DNA of 64,000 nt from Hevea brasiliensis (lineage: Eukaryota > Streptophyta > Magnoliopsida > Malpighiales > Euphorbiaceae). The notes under the pieces were generated by a model that searched no databases, was not told the origin of the DNA, and worked only from the letters and a program-made list of their open reading frames with translations. Shown here one piece after another: positions 22,067 to 33,611 of the stretch (the stretch's first letter is position 1; each line of letters starts with the position of its first letter). Location: positions 50,782,829 through 50,846,828 of the forward strand of contig NC_079509.1 of assembly GCF_030052815.1 (NCBI RefSeq), in the 5' to 3' direction. The position numbers and the translations under genes are program-made.

Positions 22067-23900
22067 ATGCGCTTGTGGTGTATTCTACTAGTCTGTTCCT
22101 ATGAGGCTCGTGTTTTGATAGATCCAGGTGCTACGCACTCATTTGTCTCCCCTGTGTTTGCCATGAGATTGGGTAGAAACCCTACAACTTTAGAATGCCC
22201 TTTGTCTGTAGCTACCCCACTTAGTGACAACATAGATGTAGATATGATTTTTCGGAATAGTCCAGTAGTAGTGGATGGAAAGATCCTCCCAGCAGACTTG
22301 GTTCCTTTGCCAGTAATGGATTTCGATGTAATCTTGGGGATGGATTGGTTGGCAACTCATTATGCCACTTTAGACTGCAGGAACAAAAAGGTGTATTTCC
22401 ACATACCCGGTGTGGAAGAGTTTAGCTTCGATGGTGACAGTAGCGTGGCTCCATATAACTTGGTGTCAGCAATTAGTGCTAGAAAAATGTTGAGGCATGG
22501 ATGTCAAGGGTATTTGGCATTGGTGAGAGATACCTCTGTAGAAGGTGTCAACATGGAAAATGTTCCTGTTGTCAGAGAATTCATGGATGTCTTCCCTGAA
22601 GAGCTTTCAGGGTTGCCACCGGAACGGGAAATAGAGTTCTACATTGATATTGTGTCAGGTACAAACCCCATATCAATGCCGCCTTACAGGATGGCGCCAG
22701 CAGAATTGAAAAAGCTAAAGGAGCAACTACAGGAGCTTTTGGACAAGGGTTTTATACGTCCGAGCACTTCACCCTGGGGTGCTCCTGTTCTATTTGTGAG
22801 AAAGAAGGATGGGTCATTGAGGTTGTGTATTGACTATAGACAGCTGAACAAGGTGACTGTGAAGAACAAGTATCCACTTCCTCGGATCGACGATATGTTT
22901 GATCAGCTCCAAGGGGCTAGATTCTTTTCCAAGATAGACCTGCGATCAGGCTACCATCAGTTGAGAATCAGGAATGAGGACGTGTCAAAAACGGCATTCA
23001 AGACAAGATATGGTCATTATGAGTTCTTGGTGATGTCTTTTGGACTCACTAATGCACCAAAGAATTTTTCATGGACTTGATGAACAGGGTGTTCAAGCCA
23101 TTTTTGGACCGTTTTTTCATCGTATTCATAGATGACATTTTGGTATACTCTCGGACAGAGGAAGAACACGTGTGACACTTGAGGATGGTGTTGCAGACTT
23201 TGAGGGAGCACCAGCTATATGCCAAATTTTCAAAATATGAATTTTGGCTAGAAAGCATCTCATTCTTGGGACACGTGGTTTCTAGTGACGGCATTCAAGT
23301 GGATCCCAAGAAAATTGAAGTCAGAATCGATTGGCTTAGGCCTACAACAGTCACTGAGGTGCGAAGTTTTCTGTGTCTAGCTGGATACTATAGGCGTTTT
23401 GTGCAAGATTTTTCCAGGATAGCGGCTCCCCTAACTAAGTTAACTCGGAAGAATGTTCCATTCATTTGGACAGATGACTGTGAGAAGAGCTTCCAGAAGC
23501 TTAAGGAGTGTCTAACCACCACCCCTGTGTTGACACTACCTATAGATGGTGAAGGATACACCGTGTACTGTGACGCCTCCAGAGTTGGCCTACGGTGTAT
23601 TTTGATGCAGAATGGAAAAGTAGTGGCTTATGCTTTAAGACAGCTGAAGAGGCATGAACAGAACTACCCCACCCATGATTTGGAAATGGCGGCTGTAGTC
23701 TTTGCACTAAAAATCTGGAGACACTACCTGTATGGTGAAGTGTGCGAGATATACACCGACCACAAGAGTTTGAAGTACATCTTCCAATAGAGGGATTTAA
23801 ACTTGAGACAGAGGAGATGGATGGAGCTTCTGAAAGATTATGATTGCACTATCCAGTACCACCCTGGGAAAGCCAATGTAGTAGCAGATGCTTTGAGCAG
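22067..23900 (+). pseudogene. pol: pol: protease, reverse transcriptase, RNase H
   Basis: The aspartic protease active site [13 protein letters not shown] lies at about 22112-22150. RT follows, with [43 protein letters not shown] and [10 protein letters not shown] up to 23065. A frameshift near 23066 moves the catalytic FIDDILVYS (Asp pair at 23131-23136) to another frame, and a TGA follows at 23173. RNase H is in frame 23179-23790, with YCDAS, the HDLEM..AVVFALK..RHYLYG segment and IYTDHKSL, then a TAG at 23788. [14 protein letters not shown] follows. One long frame covers protease through most of RT. Confidence 0.9.
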
Positions 23901-23934
23901 AAAATCTTCCGCGCTTACACATTTCAAAGAGAGA

Positions 23935-25007
23935 AAAGACCGTTGATTCGGGAAGTACATGAGTTAATGGATCAAGGTTTAATCCTAGATCTTTCTGATG
24001 AGGGGGTATTATTGGCTCATTTTTCAGTGAGGCCAGACTTGTGAGACAGAATTAGAGTTTCCCAGCACAGAGACCAACAATTGATGAAAATCATAGAAAG
24101 AGTACGACAAGGTGAAGGTGGTGAGTTTGGATTTGCCAATGATGGCGCCCTAGTGCAAGGTTCTAGGATATGTGTACCTGATGTGGACAATCTCAGAGAT
24201 GAAATCATGCGAGAGGCACACTATACATTGTACAGTGTCCACCCAGGCTCCACCAAGATGTACCATGATGTGAAGGATAGCTATTGGTGGAATGGCATGA
24301 AGAGAGACATAGCAGACTTTGTGTCCAAGTACTTGACTTGTCAGAAGGTGAAATTTGAACATCAGAGCCGTCAGGGAAGCTGCAAGAGCTCTCTATCCTA
24401 GAATGAAAGTGGGAAATGATTACTATGGATTTTGTGACTAGGTTGCCTCGTAACATGCGAGGATATGATTCGATATGGGTAATTGTAGACCGCCTAACCA
24501 AATCAGCTCACTTCTTGCCTGTGAAGACTACATATTCTGTTGCACAGTACGCTCGACTCTATATTCGAGAAATCGTCAGATTGCATGGAGTTTCAGCTTC
24601 CATAATATCTGACAGAGGGCCCCAGTTCACTTCTCAATTTTGGAGAAAGTTGCAGGAGGCACTTGGCACATAGTTGAACTTCAGTACGGCTTTCCACCCT
24701 CGCATGCATCGGACAACTGAAGGACAATCCAAACATCAAGACATGCTTCGCATGAGTGTTTTGGATTTTGGAGGTCAATGGGATGATCACTAGCTTTGGT
24801 GGAGTTTGCCTACAACAATAGTTACTATTCCAAAGATAGGATGGCACCCTATGAGGCACTCTATGGAAGAAAGTGTAGGTCTCCTCTATGTTGGACGGAA
24901 ATGGGAGAAGCAAAGGTACATGATGTAGACCTAGTGCAGTACACTTCAGAGATAGTCCCTTTAATCAGGGAACGATTGAAAACAATTTTCAAAGAGGCGT
25001 AAGAGTT
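23935..25007 (+). pseudogene. pol: integrase, catalytic Glu replaced
   Basis: The linker VHELMDQGLILDLSDEG is followed by the HHCC zinc finger (HPGSTKMYHDVKDSYWWNGM...CLTCQ-type, 24238-24350). The DDE core then shows TMDFVTRLPR (24420), WVIVDRLTKSAHFLPVK and the second Asp in ISDRGPQFTSQFW (24607). The third acidic residue, normally the Glu of GQSERT, is Lys in GQSKHQ (24722-24739), a G-to-A change. The C-terminal part MAPYEALYGRKCRSPLCW (24841) is typical of Ty3 integrases. Several stops and frameshifts are present. Confidence 0.9.
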
Positions 25008-25442
25008 ATGCACTCTGCACGAGGGATGTGGAGTTTGCAGAGGCGACTACGTATTCTCAAGGTTTCTCCAATGAAAGGAGTCATGAGATTTGGAAAGAAG
25101 GGCAAGTTGGCACCTCTGATATTGACCTTTGAGGTTACTGATAGAGTTAGAGCAGTTGCCTACCGGTTGGACCTACCACCCAACCTTTCTCATGTTCATC
25201 CTGTGTTTCACATCTCCATGCTCAGGAAATACATTCCAGATCCTTCCCATATACTACGGTCAAAAGAAAATTTGACATTTGAGGAGCAACCTGTAGCCAT
25301 AGTAGACTACTAAATGAGACAGCTAAGATCAAAACAGATCCCTATGGTTAAGGTTTTGTGGAGGAGCCAGTCGGTGGAAGAGTGTACCTGGGAGTCAGAA
25401 CGGGACATGCGTAGCAAGTACCCTTATCTGTTCAATGTGTAA
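25008..25442 (+). pseudogene. Integrase C-terminus and chromodomain
   Basis: VHPVFHISMLRKYIPDPSH (25194-25250) leads to EEQPVAIVDY, a TAA at 25311, then MRQLRSKQIPMVKVLWRSQ, VEECTWESERDMRSKYPYLF and stop at 25440-25442. In chromoviruses this chromodomain guides integration to particular chromatin. The aromatic and acidic residues usual for the Tekay-type domain are visible. Confidence 0.85.
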
Positions 25443-25490
25443 TCTTGTACTTTATTCTACCTTGTGTAAAATTTGAGGATGAATTTTCTG

Positions 25491-25504
25491 TAAGGGGGGA
25501 AGAA
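25491..25504 (+). other. Polypurine tract
   Basis: TAAGGGGGGAAGAA ends exactly at the 3' LTR. In this family it primes plus-strand DNA synthesis. Confidence 0.9.
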
Positions 25505-28094
25505 TGTAACACCCCAAAATTTTAAATTTTATTATTTTATGAGTATTATTGATATTTTAATTTTATTTAAATTTTAAGGAATTATTTGAGATTTTTCGGA
25601 TTTTAAAAATCGGGTTCGATTTTCCGAAAATATAAACTTTGATGATTTTTAAAAATTTATTTAAAGACCACGTGACAAAACTAAAAATATATTTGGAGTC
25701 TACGAATTTTTCTGAGTTTTCTGGAATTTTTTTCGAAATTTTTGGACCTCATTTTCAGTCCCGAGGCAGAGTAAAAATTCAAAATTTTGCATCCTAAATC
25801 GAACCGGTCGAATCAAACCGGATTGGATCGGACCGGTCGAATCGGACCGGCCTTTTCTTTTTCTTCCTTCTTCCTCCCCGCGCGTCCCGACCCCTCGCCC
25901 GTGCTCTCTCTTTTTCTCTCTCCTCCTCCTCCCTTGCCGCCGCCACCTCCCTCGCCACTCCACTGGCGCGCCTCACCCTCCCCACGGCCGGCCGCTCGAA
26001 CGCCGTAAAACGGCCTCAAGCGACGCATGCGCGCCCCGACTGCTCATCTTCCCGACCAAAATTCGCCGATCCGCCACCAATCTGACCGGTCTTGTGTCTA
26101 AACTCATCTACTCATCGAGAGCTTTCCATAGACACTAAGAACACCAAAATCCATCGAGCGGTTTGTCCAATTTTTGCCCGGGAAGTTTTAGCCCATTTTG
26201 ACTTTTAGGCTAGATTTCTCACAAACCGTAAACCTCACGAGAAAACCGAGAGTACCAAAGCGCTCCACTGCCGAGAGCTTCATGCAACATAAATTTTGAA
26301 TTTTTCCGACACTATTTTTCGGTGGGTCCCACGGAACTTCACAGTGTTTTTCTAAGCATTAAATGAGCTTAGAAAATTTCGTAAAATTTATGTACTAACC
26401 CCCGTGTTGTGGGCTTCGTGTAGGTATCCTCAATTCGCGGAAATTCGACAGTTGTCCGGTTCAGAATTTCAGCCGCATGCACTGCATCGCAAAGTCTCGA
26501 ATTGGACCGAGGTTTTGGCTACCCCCATTGTCGATGTCCCGAGCGCCCTCAAGTCGGAATCGCAAAGGTAAACCCAACCTTATTTTTTCGTAATTTTCTA
26601 GTGCTTAAATAGGATTAAAAATCCATAAAATATTCGTGGTAGCTCGTAAAATTATGATTCTTTTGCAATAGCCTAGTAATATTGCTAAGGACCGCGGGGC
26701 AAAGTTTTAGAATTTTTAGAGCTTGTTTGGGTAGTTTTTGCAAAAATGATCAATTATAAAGACTAAATTGAAATTTTACATATTGTGATGGATGACTGAT
26801 TTGATGGGCCCAAGAGGGGCTGTGTGATGTGATTGAATTGTGGATATATGAGTTGCAAATATAGAAGTGTGTTTTGAGCCCTTTTGCAGGTTGGGTAGGT
26901 CCTAGGTATAGGGGAGACTCTGCTGGATTTTCGGCACGACTTAGGACGTATTTAGTCTTTTCTTGATTTTTATTGAGTCATTTGTATTAAATAATTGTAA
27001 TGTAATTGTTAGTGAGCCGATGCCTTCTTCCTCCGCCCACCGCCACAAAGGACTGCTGTCAAGTCTGTGAGTAAAATATTAATTTTAATTGTAATTTCAC
27101 TATTATATGTTCAAGCATGCCCATGCATCACTTATATGCATATATCTATGTAGATAAACTTTAGGCACGATTTATATTGCATTCATAACTGTGAAAGTGC
27201 CATGTATGTTGTTATGGTAATTTGGAGCAGTGTGCGTGCATTGGCGTGCGTGTGATGTGGTGTGGGCTATGGATAGGACGGGTAGACACGGCTTGAGATC
27301 TTCACTGACCCGCCCTTCGGGTAGACACGGCTTGAGTTCTTCGCTAGGACCCCGATTTGGTTATTAAGTGGAAGTCCGAGCTGAGTTCTTCACGCACGCT
27401 TGGAATTAAGAGAGTCAGATAGGGATCACCCCATATATATTATGATTGATATTACCGGGTGCGTGAGCGCTCCAAATTACCTTTTTGATGTTATGATGTG
27501 AAATTATTGCTGGTGTTGCATTTCACTCTACAGGGTGCATTAGTTTTAGATAGTTATAGAGATTATGGTTAAAATTGATATTTTCCTCTCTGAGTCTAAC
27601 GCCACTCTGCTCAATATTTTTTTCACAGGAGGATTTTATTATGGTTAACCGCTTTTCTCCTTCTCAGGTTGTTTATCAATATTTGTATAATTTTATTTAC
27701 TCCTAGAATTTCCGCATGTGTTAGAAATATTAATTGATTCGGGTCTGTAATATAAATTGTTATGTGGACCTGTAAAATTACTATATGCGTGTTTGATAGA
27801 CTGGATGAGGGAGCTGAGCTCCCATTTATCTTTATGTTGATATGAGTATGTGGAGGGTGAGCTGAGCTCCCCAATTGATGATATATTTTTTTTACAGGTC
27901 GGGTGAGTCAAAAACTCTCCGTTGAAAGGTTCACCTTATGGCCAGACTCCGTCCGGTTGATTTCTTGATATTGGGCCCAAATGGGCCTTAGAGTTGGATT
28001 AATGAATAATTAGGCTTACTACGGGCCTCAGGGGCTTTAGGCTGGCCTGGACCAGGTCATGATGCCGGTCCGGCCCATAGGTTGGGTCGTGACA
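25505..28094 (+). repeat. 3' LTR of the plus-strand Tekay-like element
   Basis: 2590 bp, from TGTAACACCCC to GGGTCGTGACA. Long stretches match the 5' LTR almost perfectly, but there are clusters of small indels, for example at 26440-26580, 27300-27420 and 27600-27650. Many fall at CTG, CAG or CCGG sites. An ORF at 25700-26028 lies in the GC-rich block and is not a gene. Confidence 0.95.
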
Positions 28095-28099
28095 ACTAT

Positions 28100-30155
28100 C
28101 TTAAGATTTTTTAAAATTAAATATATTAAAAAGAAACATAAAAATTTATGATTGTATATCATCAATTTTGAAGGTTCTCTTACCAACCCTTTTCTTTTCT
28201 TGCCTTGGATCTGGTTGTTGTCCTTTATCAAGTTGGCCCCAATTCTGCCATTAGATTTCAAGCCATGTGGATGAGAATCCTTTTAAAGCGACATTAAAAT
28301 TATTAAAGGTAATCTATCCAATATATTCAAAATTCAATTAAGAAATGGAAATTATTAAGTGCACTTGTGCTAATTGTGTAAATGAATTTTCAACCACTGG
28401 ATCAAGTGAAAGATCTTGATTTCTTGATGAGAATCAATTTCACATGCTATTGAGAAAACAACTTAAAAATCAATATCTTGATCCCTCAAGTCCCCAAAAA
28501 GCAAAAGCTGTGTCTGTCCATGATGATACATCATTGGCATAAATCACTTCCAAAGTCTATAACAAGAAGGATTAAAGGAAGAATTAAGGTTTATATAATA
28601 AGTCTAAAAATAAATCATTGACATCTTTGATATAATCCTGTTATATGCTCTGTTCCTCCATTGACGTATTGTGATTTTATAGTCTTCTATAGATACCAAA
28701 AGTTAAAAAAAAAAATTCAATTATTATCAAAAAAATTATTGTTTTGAAGAGAAATTTTTAATTATTTATATTTTTTTTTCTCTAATATTGCATATTTTGG
28801 GTAGTGACACCTACTTCTTACATATTTCACATTACTTAGACATCAAACTTGTCAATAATATCATAATACATTGGATAATAGAACCAACCAACCACTTATT
28901 ATATTTTTCATAGGCTGATTGATTAACAATTTATTTCAATATTTAGTTGATATATTGCGGAGTCTTGGAACATCCATTTTTATTTGAAAATTCTTTTGAC
29001 TCTCAAAGCCTGAACAAGAATAAGCATTAACATATGCATATTTATAAGTCTAATTTATAGCCACCTTTAACAATATTCTAATTTATCCTCTCATAATACG
29101 TAGCCTCAATAAGTTGTTCGCATGATCTAAAAACTCATGTCATTTCATGGCCAAAGTATAACGTAATGTAATTGTAAAAATGTATATAACATATTTGATT
29201 ACCTTGTTTGATAGTAAAAACAAAAAATTAATGTAGTGAAATAATAATTATATAATATAATCAATTATATTTAATCATTATGTACAAAAATATATATAAT
29301 TATGATTACTTCTTTTATTTTTTTTATTTATTGTCAATATTATTACTACTATCACTACTTCGCTATAACTGCTACCACCATTACTACTCCCATCCTATCA
29401 CTATTACCACCATCATTATCACTATTTAGTTACAATCATTGCTATCACCACTACCACCATTTGATTACCATTATCACTACTACTACCTTACCTTGTCACC
29501 ACTGTCATTTGACTACCAATAACTGCAATCATTACCATTTATTATTAACACTATAAATAAATTAAATATTAAAATTAAAATTATCATTATGTTATACTAT
29601 TTTTATTTTTATTTTCCAATCAGATGTAGAAATGTAATAATAATTATATTACATGATATTATAACTTCGATTGTATTACATAAATGATTACTATTATATT
29701 ATATTATGCTCTACTAAATGTAACTATAACTTTAAATCATTGAATATAACTAGAGGAAACTAAACAACACCCGATCAATAATCCAAATAAATTCAAGTGT
29801 GAGCACAACCATCCTTTAGAGAGCATAACATCTCTTATTAATTTGGAAAGTGCAACATCTCCTTGTCTTTTATTAAGGAGAACATCATCCAAAGACTTTT
29901 TTCTCTTTTTACTCTTTTCATTTTCATCAGTTTCTAATCATTTAATTTTAATTTTAGATTTCTTCTTGGTTCAATTGGCTTCAATTATAAGTTAAAACTT
30001 GAGATCTTAGTTTTGGAGATGAATCCAACACCATTGAACTAAAGCTCATGATGGTATAACTCTAGATTTAATAGAAATAAAGTAGAAATTTTATATATTT
30101 TGTTTCTAATTAAAAAAAATTAAACCGATTTGAATTAGAAATTGATTCTTGTCCA
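28100..30155. other. AT-rich intergenic DNA
   Basis: GC-richer patches at 28160-28270 and 28370-28560 contain short open frames on the minus strand but no domain I recognise; decayed gene fragments are possible. The rest is low-complexity. Confidence 0.5.
29330..29545 (+). repeat. Degenerate trinucleotide repeat (CAC/TTA/TCA type)
   Basis: About 215 bp of imperfect ACTACCACCATTATC-like triplets, almost without G on this strand. The frame across it (29302-29556) is open only because the repeat lacks stops. Confidence 0.8.
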
Positions 30156-31051
30156 TTTCTTATCACACCCTACTTTTCTGTAAGGCATAACATGATCACG
30201 TAGTACACCTAATGAATTATCGTACTTCACCTACCAGTAACCCATTAAATATACTACAAGGAATTTTGAAACAATTTTTGTTCATTCAATTTTTTTTTTC
30301 TAGTGGTAAATTTTTCACAAATTTTAAAAACCTTTAATTGGCACTAAATGACAAATCAAATTTTTCGGTAATTAAAATTTCCACAATTTTTATAAAAATT
30401 CCAGCAGAGTGCATGTTGTATTTTAAAAAAACAATTCTCCAAAACTTGCAAAGAAACACACTTTCAATATTTTTGCTCAACCATAACTCCATTTTAAATA
30501 ATTTCTCAACACAATTCAATCTCAAAAATGTATAAATCATTTGCATCAACTATCTCAATTCATTTTCAACCCAAACTCATCATAAATGAAACCATACATA
30601 AATTCAAACTCAAGAAGAAATTAAATAGTACATTCATTAAAGTACTAAAATTAATGTTACAAATAATTTTCATTTTAGTTACACACTAAATAACATTACA
30701 AAAGTTCGTGTACAACTGCTCAAATAACTCACATACATATAATTTCATGCATACATCAAAATTTATGTACAATGGTATACCTATGATATACCCAGAGCTA
30801 GATCCAATGTGTCTTCAAGGAAGCTTACTCAACTGCTTTATGCTCTTTTCACCTGCGACAGCATGCATAGCTATCGCTGAATGGTGAACTCAGTGGTACA
30901 CAACTATAATTTAAAATGTAATATAATATACATTGACAAAATTATAACAATTAATTTACAAGTCTCGAAATTCAACAAAATTCCAAAAGTCAAAATCTCC
31001 GCTACAATACTATAAATCATTTGTTAAAGTGACCTTGATTAAGAAATTCAA

Positions 31052-33553
31052 TGTCACGACCCAACCTATGGGCCGACTCAAGACTAGGACTCGCCACCCT
31101 AAAGCCCCCGAGGCCCGTAGTAAGCCTTAATCGCTCATTTACCCAATTCTAAGGCCCATTGGGCCCAAATTAAGAAACCAAACTGACAGAGTCCGCCATA
31201 AATGGACTTTCCAACGGGAGTTTTTGACTCACCCGACTGTAAACACAATAAATACTCAATTGGGGAGCTCACCACCCTCCACATACTCATCAACATAAAA
31301 TAAATGGGAGCTCACTCCTCATCCAATCCATCAACATGCATAACATATTTAAGTTTACAGTCCAACATGATAAAAATATTACGCACTCAAATTCAAATAA
31401 ATACGCTAACACATGCGAAATTCTAGGAGTAATTAAAATTACACAAACATGGATAAACAACTCAAGGATAAAAGCAGTTAACCTGTAATAAAATATCCTC
31501 CGTGGCTCAGAAATTTTTTGAACAGAGTGAGCGTCACTCGTAGAGTAAAATATCAATCTTAACTATAATCTCTATAACTATCTCAAACTAATGCAACCTG
31601 TAGAGTGAAATGCAACATTAACATCATATTCACATCATAGCATCAAAAGGTAATTTGGAGCACTCACGCACTCGTAGCATCAATCATAATATATTGGGAG
31701 CCGATCCTGCATGCCTCTCTTAAATCCAACCTCGTGCCAAGAACTCAAGCCGACTTTCGCTAATAAACCAAATCGAGGGTCCCAAACAAATAAGAACTCA
31801 AGCCGTGATTACCCTCAAGGAACGTCCCCAAGAACTCTGCCGTGACTACCCCGCCCCATCCATAGTCCACACCACATCACACGCACGCCAACGCACGCAC
31901 ACCGCCCAAATTACTACAACAACACTCATGGCACATTAACAGCTATGAATGCAACATAAATCGTGCCTAGAGTTTAACTACATAAATATATTCATATAAG
32001 TGATGCATGGGCATGTCAATATATAATAATATCGAAATTATAATTAAAATTAATATTTTACTCACTGCATTTGACGACAAATTACCGTGGCGGGCGGAGG
32101 AAGAAGGTCATTCCGCCACCGACAATTACATTACATCTATTTAATACAATCTGACTCAATACAAACAACGAAAAGACCAATTACGTCCTAAGTCGTGCCT
32201 AAAATCCGGCAGAGTCTCCACTATACCTAGGACCTACCTTACCTGCAAAAGGGCTAAAAACGCACTTCTATATTCACAATCCATATATCAACAGCTCAAT
32301 CATATCACACAGCCTCCCGCCCATCAAATCAATTATCCATCACAATACGCAAAATTTCAATTTAGTCCTTATTATTGATCATTTTTGCAAAACCGCCCAA
32401 ACAAGCTCTAAAAATTATAAAACTTTGCCCAAATCCTTAGCAATATTACTAAGCTATTGCAAAAGAATCGTAATTTTCTAAGCTACCACGAATATTTTAC
32501 TGATTTTTAATCATATTTAAGCACTAGAAAATTACGAAAACAAGGTTCGGTTTACCTTTGCCGATTCCGACTTCGGACGCGCCGACGCCCGACAATGGGG
32601 TAGGCAAAATCTCGCCCGATTCGAGACTTTTCCAGAACGGTCCGTTCGCCTAATTTCGCATCTTGGCCAATCGCCGAATTTCCGCGAATTGAGAATACCT
32701 ACACGGCCCATAACACGGGGTTAGTACATAAATTTTTCAGAATTTTCTAAGCTCATTTAATGCTCTAAAACATCGCTAGTTCCGTGGGACCCACCAAAAA
32801 CGTTGTCGGAAAATTTTGAAATTAATATCCCGCCAAGCTCTCGCCGAGTGGAGCGTGCTGGTAGCCTCGCTTTTCGTGGATTCACTTGAGAAATCTAGCC
32901 CAAAAGTCGAAATGGCGAAAATCTTCCGAGCAAAAATCTGACAATCCGCTGATGGATTTCGCGCTCTGGTGTCTATGGAAAGCTCTCCGAGTAGATGATT
33001 TTAGACACAAGACCCGTCCAATCGGTACGGATCGGGCCGGATGGCCGAGGAAGTCGCCGGCCGCGCGCAGGGGGAGAATCGCGCGCGCCGCTGCTTCGGC
33101 CGCCGGGCGGCTGGGCCGGGAGGCGGCGCCACGAGGAGGACGCAGGGAGGCGGCCGCCGCAGGGGAGGAGGAGAGAGAAAAGAGAGAGAGAAGGGGAGGC
33201 AAGCGCGCGGAGGAAGAGGAAGAAAAGAGAAGAGACTGGTCCGATTCGACCTGGTCCGATCCATCGGCTCGATTCGGCCGGCTCGATTCGAATACAAAAT
33301 TTTGAATTTTTATCGCCTGGACCAAAACGAGGTCCAAAAATTCAAAAATTCTAAAACTCGTAAAATACGAGACTCCAAATATATTTTTAGTTTTGCCACG
33401 TGGTCTTTAAATTAATTTTTAAAAATCATTAAAGTTTATATTTTCGAAAATCGAACCCGATTTTTAAAATCCAAAATCTCAAAAATTCCTAAAATTCAAA
33501 TAAAATTAAAATATCAAAAATACTCATAATTAATAAAATTTTGGGGTGTTACA
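31052..33553 (-). repeat. 3' LTR of the nested element
   Basis: 2502 bp. On the minus strand it starts TGTAACACCCC at 33553 and ends GGTCGTGACA at 31052. The GC-rich, purine-rich part is at 33000-33260. Several ORFs of 80-150 codons there, on both strands, are chance frames. Confidence 0.9.
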
Positions 33554-33611
33554 TTCTTCCTTACGTAAAATTCGCCCTCGAATTTTACACAAGGCGTAAT
33601 AAAACACATGA

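Larger units (their letters stand above)
17881..28094 (+). mobile_element. Full-length Ty3/Gypsy chromovirus, Tekay/Del-like
   Basis: A 10.2-kb element. The 5' LTR is 17881-20508, the primer-binding site 20513-20524, gag-pol 20735-25442, the polypurine tract ends at 25504, and the 3' LTR is 25505-28094. The 5-bp target duplication ACTAT flanks it exactly (17876-17880 and 28095-28099). Domain order gag, protease, RT, RNase H, integrase, chromodomain defines a chromovirus. The long LTRs (about 2.6 kb) and C-terminal chromodomain text fit the Tekay/Del lineage. Stops and frameshifts occur in every domain and the third integrase catalytic residue is lost, so it cannot move by itself. Confidence 0.95.

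Noticed and set aside
29302..29556. 84-codon ORF rich in Thr, His and Tyr
   Set aside because: It is the translation of a degenerate triplet repeat.
32882..33415. Five overlapping ORFs of 98-151 codons on both strands in the nested element's 3' LTR
   Set aside because: They all fall in the GC-rich LTR block. The matching frames in other family LTRs (18189, 25700, 40234) are not conserved as proteins.
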